The position numbers were made by a program, and so were the translations under genes. The notes below the pieces were generated by a model. It made no database searches. It was not told the DNA's origin and saw nothing but the letters and a program-made list of their open reading frames with translations. Of a stretch of 64,000 nt of DNA, positions 57,704 through 64,000 are shown piece after piece. The stretch comes from Chiayiivirga sp. GTDB lineage: Bacteria; Pseudomonadota; Gammaproteobacteria; Xanthomonadales; Xanthomonadaceae. The stretch is taken from NCBI GenBank assembly GCA_022647565.1, contig JALCLA010000005.1, positions 62,001-126,000 on the forward strand. Reading direction: 5' to 3'. How positions within the stretch are numbered: position 1 is the first letter of the stretch; each line of letters opens with the position of its first letter.

Positions 57704-58855
57704 TCAGGCCCGCGGCAAGGCCGCTGTCGCCTGTTCCGCCGCCAGCCGATAGTCGCCCGGCGTGCAGCCGACCTGGGTCTTGAAGGCACGGTGGAAGGCA
57801 CCGAGCGAGCCGAAGCCGCTTTCCAGTCCGATCACCAGGGTGGACCAGTCATCGCAGGCGCGATCGTCCAGCAGCCGGCACGCGTGGCGTATCCGATAGG
57901 CGTTGATGTAGTGCGCGATGTTGCGATGCCCGAGCACATGGATCGCGCGGCTGACGCGGTATTCGCCCACATCCAGGGCGCGCGCCAGCTGTGCCAGCTT
58001 GAACTCGGCATCGAGGTACGGGTGCCGCTCGCGCATGTGCTGTTCCAGGCGTACCGCCAGCGTCCGATCCTCGTCGCGCTCGCTGGCCGGGGCCGCGCGC
58101 GACGTTGTCGGGGCGCGCGGTGCGGGAGCGGCGGGCGACGCATCTGTGCTGGCCGGCCCATCGTGCGCGGGCGCGAGGCTTGCACCCAGCGGATTCCGCA
58201 GTCGCCAGCGCACCAGCCCTTGCGCCACCAGCAGGATGCACAGCGCCGCAGCGGCCGAGGCGAAGGGAGTGAGCTCCGCGCCCACGCTGCCGGCCGCGGC
58301 CAGCGCCGGAACCAGGCTGCTGATCGCAACACAGCCGCCGTAGGCCGCAAGGAACACGACACGCATGCGTCGTTCGGCGCCGGTGTGCGCGGACCAGGCG
58401 CGGACGCCTTCCCAGAACGCCAGCACGAGCGCGGTGGAGCTGAGCAGGTCGAGCAACTGGTTCAGCGCCGCCGCCAGGGGCTGGCGCCACGCCGCGTCGA
58501 TCCAGCCGAGGCCGCTGCCGAGCAGGCCGAGCAGCTGCGAAATCACGATCAGCAGTCCGATGCTGCCTGCATAGAACAGATGCACCGCACCGAACGGCCG
58601 TTCGGCACGAAACAAGGCGCGGGCCACCAGCCAGAATCCGTTGCAGGTGGCGCAGGCACCCAGGCCCAGCAGGTAATGCCACGGTGCCAGGCTGGCGCCC
58701 GCCAGTTGCTTGGCCAGCATCAAGGCCAGCGACGCGCAAAACACCGCCCACACCACGAGCAGGATCGGCTTGCGTGGCTGCGCCAGCGCCAGCAGCAGCC
58801 AGAGCAGGGCCAGGCACATCGAGGTTGCCTGCAGGGTGGTGGTCCAGGTGGTCAT
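57704..58855 (-). CDS. AraC-family regulator with membrane N-terminus
   Basis: A 383-residue protein with six or seven hydrophobic helices in the first 220 residues and a C-terminal AraC DNA-binding domain (about residues 270-375): HPYLDAEFKLAQLARALDVGEYRVSRAIHVLG, then YINAYRIRHACRLL and GFGSLGAFHRAFKTQVGCTPGDYR. This architecture, membrane sensor plus AraC, is known in Xanthomonadales. Ligand and targets are unknown; the divergent DUF2306 gene is a natural candidate target. Confidence 0.88.
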   Translation of the reverse strand: MTTWTTTLQATSMCLALLWLLLALAQPRKPILLVVWAVFCASLALMLAKQLAGASLAPWHYLLGLGACATCNGFWLVARALFRAERPFGAVHLFYAGSIGLLIVISQLLGLLGSGLGWIDAAWRQPLAAALNQLLDLLSSTALVLAFWEGVRAWSAHTGAERRMRVVFLAAYGGCVAISSLVPALAAAGSVGAELTPFASAAAALCILLVAQGLVRWRLRNPLGASLAPAHDGPASTDASPAAPAPRAPTTSRAAPASERDEDRTLAVRLEQHMRERHPYLDAEFKLAQLARALDVGEYRVSRAIHVLGHRNIAHYINAYRIRHACRLLDDRACDDWSTLVIGLESGFGSLGAFHRAFKTQVGCTPGDYRLAAEQATAALPRA

Positions 58856-59045
58856 GGCGGTTGGGGTCGGTTGAGTCAGGAAGGCCGCGATGGCAGCGGC
58901 ACGGGCATGGTCGGTGTCGCGTGCGCGCCGGTCAACGCTTGGGACATAGTCCGGAAGTCACGAGCGCTTGCCGGGTTTCGAATCCGGCAAGACCGGCGGC
59001 GATGCGTGACCGAGGCTGGCGCTCCCTTGTCACGAGCCCGCATGC

Positions 59046-59873
59046 ATGAACTCAGTCGTCGCCGCTTCCCGCCCTGCCGCATCGGTACGCGCCCGGTTCC
59101 ATGCACCCCTGGACTTGGCTGCGCGCGCGTGGTTCCTGGCCGCCCTCGTCGGGCAATGGCTGTTCGTCTGGTACATCGTCGCGGCCTATGCCGCGCCGCT
59201 GGTTGCCGGGCAGCCGGCCGAGGTCAACCGCACCGGACCGATCACGGGCTACGTCGCCGGCGACGGGCTCGGCAACACCATGCTGTTCAGCCATGTGCTC
59301 GCCGGCGCGGTGCTGAGTGCCGGCGGCCTGCTGCAGCTCCTGCCCTGGCTGCGGCGGCGGATGCCCGGTTGGCATCGCTGGAACGGCCGGGTGTTCCTCG
59401 TGCTGGCGCTCGCCGGCACCCTGAGCGGACTGTTCCTGACCTGGGTGCGCGGCTCGCGCCTGAGCGACATCACCGCCCTGGGCATCAGCCTCAACGGTGT
59501 GCTGATCATTGTTGCGGCGGCCATGGCGTGGCGCTACGCGGTGCAGCGTCGCTACGACGCGCATCGACGCTGGGCGATCCGCGCCTTCCTGCTGGTGAAC
59601 GGCGTGTGGACCATGCGCCTGGGCTTCATGGCCTGGGTGATCATCAACCAGGGGCCGCGCGGCAACACGGCGCAACTGGATGGTCCCTTCGATGTGTTCT
59701 GGGCGTTCGGCTGCTACCTGCTGCCGCTGGCCGTGGCCGAGTTGTATTTTCGTGCCGCGCGCGGCGGCAAGGGACTGCGCCTCGCCGCCACGATCGTGCT
59801 GACGGTCGGAACCGGGCTCACGTTGCTGGGCGTGTTCGGCGCCTGGCGCGTGATGTGGGGGCCGTATGTCTGA
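59046..59873 (+). CDS. DUF2306 family membrane protein
   Basis: A 275-residue polytopic protein with about seven helices. DUF2306 features: GRVFLVLALAGTLSGLFL after a HRWNGR motif, YDAHRRWAIRAFLLVNGVWTMRLG, and conserved His residues in FSHVLAGAVLSAGG and RRYDAHRRW that could bind heme or metal. It is divergent from the AraC regulator with 190 bases between, suggesting control by it. Function is unknown. Confidence 0.82.
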   Translation: MNSVVAASRPAASVRARFHAPLDLAARAWFLAALVGQWLFVWYIVAAYAAPLVAGQPAEVNRTGPITGYVAGDGLGNTMLFSHVLAGAVLSAGGLLQLLPWLRRRMPGWHRWNGRVFLVLALAGTLSGLFLTWVRGSRLSDITALGISLNGVLIIVAAAMAWRYAVQRRYDAHRRWAIRAFLLVNGVWTMRLGFMAWVIINQGPRGNTAQLDGPFDVFWAFGCYLLPLAVAELYFRAARGGKGLRLAATIVLTVGTGLTLLGVFGAWRVMWGPYV

Positions 59874-59891
59874 CGCGCGCGGCGCCGCCGC

Positions 59892-60155
59892 TCAGGACGC
59901 TGCGTCGGCGGCCGGCGCCTCGGTCAGGAAATACGGCTCCACCGTGCCGCGCAGCTTGAAGGTCATCGGGTTGCCGCGCCGGTCGCGGCTGCGGCCCACG
60001 GGCACCCGCACCCAGCCTTCGGAGACGCAGTACTCCTCCACATCGTGGCGCTCGGCCCCGTTGAAGCGGATGCCGATGCCGCGCGCCAGCACATCGGCAT
60101 CGTGGAATCGACTCTTGGGGTTGACGTCGAGGCGGTCGGGCAGGGTGTCGCTCAT
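59892..60155 (-). CDS. DUF3297 family protein
   Basis: An 87-residue protein beginning MSDTLPDRLDVNPKSRFHD, with GIGIRFNGAERHDVEEYC and GRSRDRRGNPMTFKLRGTVEPYF. This matches DUF3297, a short conserved family of Proteobacteria often found as a single gene. Function is unknown. It converges with the DUF2306 gene, with 18 bases between. Confidence 0.9.
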   Translation of the reverse strand: MSDTLPDRLDVNPKSRFHDADVLARGIGIRFNGAERHDVEEYCVSEGWVRVPVGRSRDRRGNPMTFKLRGTVEPYFLTEAPAADAAS

Positions 60156-60185
60156 GGGTCAGGCTCGCGAAATCGGGCGCCCATT

Positions 60186-60306
60186 GTAGAGCGGAGCTTG
60201 CTCCGCTTCCCGCCGCCGCCGCCACCTCCGGCCCAGCCGGGCAAGCCCGGCTCTACGGATGCGTGGTGCGAGAGACCCTGCGTAGAGCGGAGCTTGCTCC
60301 GCTCCT
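60186..60306. repeat. Cluster of three REP-like palindromes
   Basis: AGCGGAGC-TT-GCTCCGCT occurs at 60190-60207 and 60286-60303 and the related AGCCGGGC-AA-GCCCGGCT at 60235-60252. All are flanked by GTAGAG or CTCTAC. The family matches the pair near 15229-15300, about 45 kb away. Tail genes on both sides are on the minus strand. Confidence 0.8.
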
Positions 60307-60757
60307 ACTCGCCGATGTCCTCGTTCCATAGCGTCGGCTGGTCGCGCATGAACCCGGCCATCAGTTGCTTGCAGCGCGCGTCGTCCAGCACGGAGAGCTC
60401 CACCCCGCGACTGCGCAGCAGGGCTTCCTCACCCAGGAAACTGACGTTCTCGCCGATCACCACGCGCGGAATGCCGTACAGCAGGATCGCGCCCGAACAC
60501 ATCGAACAGGGCGATAGCGTGGTGTAGATCGTGCACTCGCGATACACGCGGGCCGGTTGCCGCCCGGCATTCTCCAGCGCATCCATTTCGCCGTGCAGCA
60601 CGCAGCTGCCGTTCTGCACCCGCCGATTGTGGCCGCGCCCCAGGATGCGCCCCTGATGCACCAGCACCGACCCGATCGGGATGCCGCCTTCGGCCAGGCC
60701 GCGCTCGGCTTCTTCAATGGCTGCCTGCAGGTAAGGGTCCACGGGGCACTCCGTCAC
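60305..60757 (-). CDS. Cytosine deaminase, yeast Fcy1-like
   Basis: A 150-residue zinc hydrolase. The CDA motif is intact: H55-G-E57 and C84-x-x-C87 in LHGEMD and LSPCSMCSGAI. The surroundings, GRGHNRRVQNG, LYGIPRVVIGENV and the C-terminal DIGE, resemble yeast cytosine deaminase Fcy1 (158 residues) far more than the tRNA deaminase TadA or E. coli CodA. It would convert cytosine to uracil for salvage. Bacterial members are known but uncommon compared with CodA. Confidence 0.85.
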   Translation of the reverse strand: MTECPVDPYLQAAIEEAERGLAEGGIPIGSVLVHQGRILGRGHNRRVQNGSCVLHGEMDALENAGRQPARVYRECTIYTTLSPCSMCSGAILLYGIPRVVIGENVSFLGEEALLRSRGVELSVLDDARCKQLMAGFMRDQPTLWNEDIGE

Positions 60758-60867
60758 GAATCTGGCGCGATCCTAGCCAAGAGCGCCGCTCCGCGCACGC
60801 CATCGCTGGCTGCCGAAGACCCCCGCAGTGCGCTATCTTGCGTCCGCATCCTTCCTGTCCGAGCCCG

Positions 60868-61236
60868 ATGGCCATGAGTACGCCGGTACCCCTGAATCAG
60901 GAAACGCTGGAGATGTTGCGCTCGCTGGAAGCGGACGACCCGGGCAGCCTGGCGCGCTTGATCCGCCTGTTCGTGGCCGATGCGCCGGCCCTGTTGAGCC
61001 GGATCGAACTGGCGCACGAGCGCCGCGACCCCGAAGAACTGCGCAATGCATCACATTACCTGCGCTCGGCGGCCCTCGCCCTGGGCGCCGAAGGCCTGGC
61101 CGTGGCGGCGCACAAGGTGGAACACCTCGGCCCGGAACGCTTTGCCACGGCGGAAAGCGCGACCCTGCTGACCGGCCTGCGCACCGGCCTGCGCGACGCG
61201 GTGCTGAGCCTGATGCAGGTCACCAGCGAGTTGTAA
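60868..61236 (+). CDS. Hpt domain protein
   Basis: About 122 residues. One helical bundle with the phosphotransfer histidine in NASHYLRSAALALGAEGL, matching HxLKGxxxxLG with substitutions Lys to Arg and Gly to Ser. It would shuttle phosphate between a hybrid histidine kinase and a response regulator that lie elsewhere. ATG 60868 (or 60874) is favoured. It lies next to yajQ, with 37 bases between. Confidence 0.8.
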   Translation: MAMSTPVPLNQETLEMLRSLEADDPGSLARLIRLFVADAPALLSRIELAHERRDPEELRNASHYLRSAALALGAEGLAVAAHKVEHLGPERFATAESATLLTGLRTGLRDAVLSLMQVTSEL

Positions 61237-61273
61237 GCGCCGCAGCGCGACTCCACCCCGTTCCGGATCCGAT

Positions 61274-61756
61274 ATGCCCTCCTTCGACATCGTCTCCGAA
61301 GTCGACAAGCACGAATTGACCAACGCCATCGACCAGGCCCAGCGCGAGCTGGGCAATCGCTTCGATTTCCGCAACGTGGACGCGCGTTTCGTGCTGGAAG
61401 ACAAGACCGTCGCGATGAACGCGCCGAGCGAGTTCCAGCTCAAGCAGATGCGCGACATCCTCGACGCGCGCCTGATCGCGCGCGGCATCGACACGCGTTG
61501 CCTGGATCCGGGCGAGATCGAGACCAATGTCGCCGGCGCGCGCCAGAAGGTCGTGGTGAAGCAGGGCATCGAGCAGAAGGTCGCGAAGAAGATCGTGGCC
61601 GCGATCAAGGACGCCAAGCTCAAGGTCGAGGCCCAGATCAATGGCGAGAAATTGCGCGTGACCGGGAAGAAGCGCGACGACCTGCAGCTGGCCATTGCGC
61701 TGCTGCGCAAGGGCGACTTCGAACTGCCGCTGCAGTTCGACAACTTCCGCGACTAG
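61274..61756 (+). CDS. yajQ: YajQ family nucleotide-binding protein
   Basis: The 160-residue protein MPSFDIVSEVDKHEL..LPLQFDNFRD is YajQ along its whole length (E. coli 163). In Xanthomonas a member binds c-di-GMP and contacts a LysR-type regulator to control virulence genes. Its stop (TAG, 61754-61756) abuts the first unit of a tandem repeat array. Confidence 0.95.
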   Translation: MPSFDIVSEVDKHELTNAIDQAQRELGNRFDFRNVDARFVLEDKTVAMNAPSEFQLKQMRDILDARLIARGIDTRCLDPGEIETNVAGARQKVVVKQGIEQKVAKKIVAAIKDAKLKVEAQINGEKLRVTGKKRDDLQLAIALLRKGDFELPLQFDNFRD

Positions 61757-62143
61757 TGAGACTTGCGTAATTGATTGACAGCCCGCGTCCTTCGACTGCG
61801 CGCCTTGGGCGCTACGCTCAGGATGAGCGGGGTTCGCAAATGCCGCTGATCATATTGAGACTTGCGTAATTGATTGACAGCCCGCGTCCTTCGACTGCGC
61901 GCCTTGGGCGCTACGCTCAGGATGAGCGGGGTTCGCAAATGCCGCTGATCATATTGAGACTTGCGCAATTGGTCGACAGCCCGCGTCCTTCGACTTCGCG
62001 CCTTGGGCGCTACGCTCAGGATGAGCGGGGTTCGCAAATGCCGCTGATCATATTGAGACTTGCGTAATTGATTGACAGCCCGCGTCCTTCGACTGCGCGC
62101 CTTGGGCGCTACGCTCAGGATGAGCGGGGTTCGCAAATGCCGC
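61757..62143. repeat. Tandem array of 99-bp units (4 copies)
   Basis: Units begin with TGAGACTTGCG at 61757, 61856, 61955 and 62054, a period of exactly 99 bases. Copies 1 and 2 are nearly identical; copy 3 differs (GCGCAATTGGTCG and ACTTCGCG). Each carries TTCGACTGCGCG, the inverted GCGCC-TTG-GGCGC and CAGGATGAGCGG. The last copy is shorter. No spacers differ in the way CRISPR requires. Spurious open frames run through it. Confidence 0.95.
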
Positions 62144-62220
62144 TCATCCTGAGCGTAGGCCGCGAAGAGGCCGAAGTCGAAGGACGCCCAGGCTCTCGTC
62201 AACCATTTGCGCAAACTCAA
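62142..62220. repeat. Inverted, diverged copy of the 99-bp unit
   Basis: CTCATCCTGAGCGTAG and GTCGAAGGACGC are the reverse complement of the unit; its outer end TGAG-TTTGCGC reads inward from the stop of the dimethylargininase gene. With copy 4 it can fold into a long stem of about 45 bases. Confidence 0.85.
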
Positions 62221-62990
62221 TAGAAGCGCAGCGACAGGCAGCTCAGCCCGCCGTCCATCTTGGCGAACTCGCTCATGTCGAGCACCAGCAGTTCGCAGCC
62301 GAGCGCGCGCAGGCGCGCCTCCAGCCTCGGATGGCCGGCCGCGACGACGATGCGACCGTTCACTTCGATCGCGTTCGCGGCGTAGGCCTCGTCGCGCTCG
62401 ACCACGACGCGATCGAAGCTCGCGAACGCGGGATGCGCGGCGAGTTCCTCGATCAGCAGCAGGCGGCGCCCGCCGAGGAAGCTCAGACCGCTCTTGAGAT
62501 GCAGGATGCTGTCGAGGCCGCGGACATCCACCGTGGTCGCGGCGTAGCCGTGGCCGTGCAGCCAGCGCGCAAGCTGCTCCGCACCGGCCGCGTTGGTACG
62601 ATGCGACAGTCCGATGAAGACCTGCTTGCCGGCTTCGCAGATGTCGCCGCCATCGACGCTGCCCGGGTCATCGATCTGTGCCGGCGCGGCGTAGTGCGGC
62701 GTGAGCGCGGCGCGGATCGCCGCCACCTCGCCGATGCGACTTGCGGCACCGGGACGCGTCAGCATCGCGCCTTCGCGCAGCAGTATCGCGGTATCCTCGA
62801 CGAAGGTGCCGTCCGGAAACGCTTCGTCGGGCGGCAGCACGGTGAGTTCGAGTCCGCAGCGGCGCAGTGCGTCGCAGTAGGCGCGGTGTTGCTCCAGTGC
62901 GCGTTCCAGCCGCGGTGGGCCGAGCTCGACCCGGGTCAGGCCCTGTGCAAAGGTCGCGCCGGGTCGGCGTACGATGGCGTGTCGGAACAT
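62217..62990 (-). CDS. Dimethylargininase (DDAH)
   Basis: Hydrolyses N-methylated arginines to citrulline and methylamines. The 257-residue protein has the FVEDTA substrate loop, DGGDIC, HLKSGLS with the general-base His, and KMDGGLSCLS with nucleophile Cys at about residue 251. ATG 62990 was preferred over an upstream TTG at 63005. The stop overlaps the repeat array. In bacteria the physiological role may be arginine catabolism or pH control. Confidence 0.93.
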   Translation of the reverse strand: MFRHAIVRRPGATFAQGLTRVELGPPRLERALEQHRAYCDALRRCGLELTVLPPDEAFPDGTFVEDTAILLREGAMLTRPGAASRIGEVAAIRAALTPHYAAPAQIDDPGSVDGGDICEAGKQVFIGLSHRTNAAGAEQLARWLHGHGYAATTVDVRGLDSILHLKSGLSFLGGRRLLLIEELAAHPAFASFDRVVVERDEAYAANAIEVNGRIVVAAGHPRLEARLRALGCELLVLDMSEFAKMDGGLSCLSLRFY

Positions 62991-63004
62991 GGAGTCTGCA
63001 TCCA

Positions 63005-64000
63005 ATGGGATCAGTCAAGACTAACCGCGGATGGGTGGCCATGGCGCTGCTGTTCGGTGCGGGCAGCGCAGGCGCCGCCACCTACACCGTCGGCGGTGGC
63101 GGCCAGTATCCGGACCTCAACAGCCTGTTCGCCGCGGTCGACCTCGGGCCGGGCGACGTGGTGGAAGTGTCTGGCGGCGTGATCTATCCCGGCAACGTGG
63201 TGGTGCCCGAGGACGATGGCGGCGCGCCGGGCAATCCGGTGATCCTGCGGGGCGTCGGCGGCACCCGCCCGCACCTGCGCGGCGGCAACAACACCATCGA
63301 GTTCCGCCTCTCCGATCACATGGTGATGGAAGGCTTCGAGATCAGCGGCTCGGCTGCGGACAACACCTTCCGCTGCGTGTATCACCACGCCCATGACATC
63401 GTGCTGCGCGACATGCTCATCCACGACTGCCCGCGCCACGGCGTGCTGGGCTCGGATCAGGACTCGGGTTCGCTCACGATCGAGTACTCGGAGATCTACA
63501 ACGCCGGCTCCGGCGGCGGCAATCACCTGATCTACATGGCCACCGACGAGGTGGCGCATCCGGGCGCGGTGTTTCGCCTGCAGTACAGCTACCTGCACGA
63601 CAGCGACTACACCGACGGCGCCGGTATCGGCGGCAACCTGATCAAGAGCCGCGCCGAGCGCAACGAGATCTACTACAACTGGCTGGAAGGGGCGTTCTAC
63701 CACGAGCTGGAACTGATCGGGCCGGACCCGGAAGGGGCCGCAGGCGGCTGGAGCGATGCGCTCGCGCGCGAGGATTCCGATGTGGTGGGCAATGTCATCG
63801 TGCACAGCTCCAGCTTCGGGTCGATGCTGCGCTTCGGCGGCGACGGCACCTCGGGCGGGCGCGGCGAAACCTTCGGCCGCTACCGCGTGGTGAACAACAC
63901 CCTTGTCCGCCGCAATGGGACCGCCAGCACGACGGTCTTCCGCCTGTTCGAGGGCATCGACGCGCTCGAGTTCCACAACAACGTGATCTGGCGCGATGGC
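63005..64000 (+). CDS. Secreted right-handed beta-helix protein (3' end outside window)
   Basis: Open from ATG 63005 to the window edge (332 codons, no stop). A signal peptide (WVAMALLFGAGSAGAA) is followed by YTVGGGGQYPDLNSLFAAVDLGPGD, then parallel beta-helix rungs with DHMVMEGFEISG, DIVLRDMLIHDC, IEYSEIYNAG, RLQYSYLHDSDYTDG and VVNNTLVRRNG. This is the pattern of pectate-lyase-like/NosD-type proteins. Substrate is unknown. It starts 14 bases from the DDAH start, on the opposite strand. Confidence 0.75.
   Translation, partial: MGSVKTNRGWVAMALLFGAGSAGAATYTVGGGGQYPDLNSLFAAVDLGPGDVVEVSGGVIYPGNVVVPEDDGGAPGNPVILRGVGGTRPHLRGGNNTIEFRLSDHMVMEGFEISGSAADNTFRCVYHHAHDIVLRDMLIHDCPRHGVLGSDQDSGSLTIEYSEIYNAGSGGGNHLIYMATDEVAHPGAVFRLQYSYLHDSDYTDGAGIGGNLIKSRAERNEIYYNWLEGAFYHELELIGPDPEGAAGGWSDALAREDSDVVGNVIVHSSSFGSMLRFGGDGTSGGRGETFGRYRVVNNTLVRRNGTASTTVFRLFEGIDALEFHNNVIWRDG

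Noticed and set aside
54082-57801. Minus-strand frame of more than 1,200 codons opposite aceE
   Set aside because: Shadow of the aceE coding sequence; AceE is certain on the plus strand.
61757-62220. CRISPR array
   Set aside because: The units are 99 bases with no distinct spacers, and no Cas genes are in the window.
61753-62220. Protein made of repeated LRTPLILSVAPKARSRRT units
   Set aside because: It is simply the translation of the tandem DNA repeat, antisense to yajQ's end and without a ribosome site.
1-64000. Insertion sequences or prophage genes
   Set aside because: No transposase, integrase, capsid or terminase motif found on either strand.

Overview
The window is a 64-kb stretch of GC-rich chromosome from a gammaproteobacterium. 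It most resembles the order Xanthomonadales (Lysobacterales; Rhodanobacteraceae or Lysobacteraceae grade). This rests on the rhlB/trxA/rho block, a Rho with a long basic N-terminal extension, a sigma factor / DUF3619-like / DUF3106 triplet, DUF3667, DUF4286 and DUF3297 proteins, a stand-alone YajQ, and secreted tricorn-type and S9 peptidases. No rRNA, tRNA, integrase, transposase, prophage or CRISPR array was seen. The placement is inference from gene content; no 16S gene is present.

Layout. 1-6.3 kb: a 3'-truncated secreted di-heme beta-propeller protein related to hydrazine synthase alpha, then the priA / type II NADH dehydrogenase pair. 6.3-8.5 kb: a relatively AT-rich regulatory gap with two facing perfect DnaA boxes, then sigma factor, membrane protein and DUF3106. 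8.5-20.7 kb: a translationally coupled DUF3667 / DUF4286 / membrane glycosyltransferase-like set, a frameshifted MATE exporter, sppA, pepQ, and a DUF1631 / PilZ / ApbE set. 20.9-25.4 kb: type II secretion genes gspC-gspD-gspE, with gspE frameshifted and lacking its usual zinc-binding cysteines. 25.6-32 kb: rhlB diverging from trxA and rho, a GspB C-terminal remnant, and a Kef-type K+/H+ antiporter. 32-44.2 kb: a very large ankyrin membrane protein, YcgL, an RCC1/TolB-type propeller fusion, and divergent tricorn-type and S9 peptidases. 44.2-51 kb: a compositionally foreign RelA/SpoT-domain gene, a cobalamin-riboswitch-controlled BtuB-like receptor, and a DUF1800/DUF1501 pair. 51-60.2 kb: hemW, a two-gene ABC exporter, aceE, a second DUF3667 protein, a membrane-linked AraC regulator, DUF2306 and DUF3297. 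60.2-64 kb: a yeast-type cytosine deaminase, an Hpt protein, yajQ, a 99-bp tandem repeat array, a dimethylargininase, and a 3'-truncated beta-helix protein.

Functional themes. Much of the content concerns the envelope and secretion: T2SS outer-membrane and ATPase parts, SppA, large exported peptidases that probably feed on peptides with PepQ finishing the job, and propeller and beta-helix secreted proteins. A second theme is nucleotide signalling: PilZ and YajQ (c-di-GMP), an Hpt phosphotransfer protein, and a RelA/SpoT-type alarmone synthetase domain. Core housekeeping is represented by PriA, Rho, thioredoxin, RhlB, AceE and HemW.

Two genes (MATE and gspE) are broken by small indels, which could be assembly errors or real. 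The least explained items are the facing DnaA boxes, the lone RelA/SpoT gene in a lower-GC patch, the orphan GspB tail, and the repeat array whose units abut the stop codons of two convergent genes.
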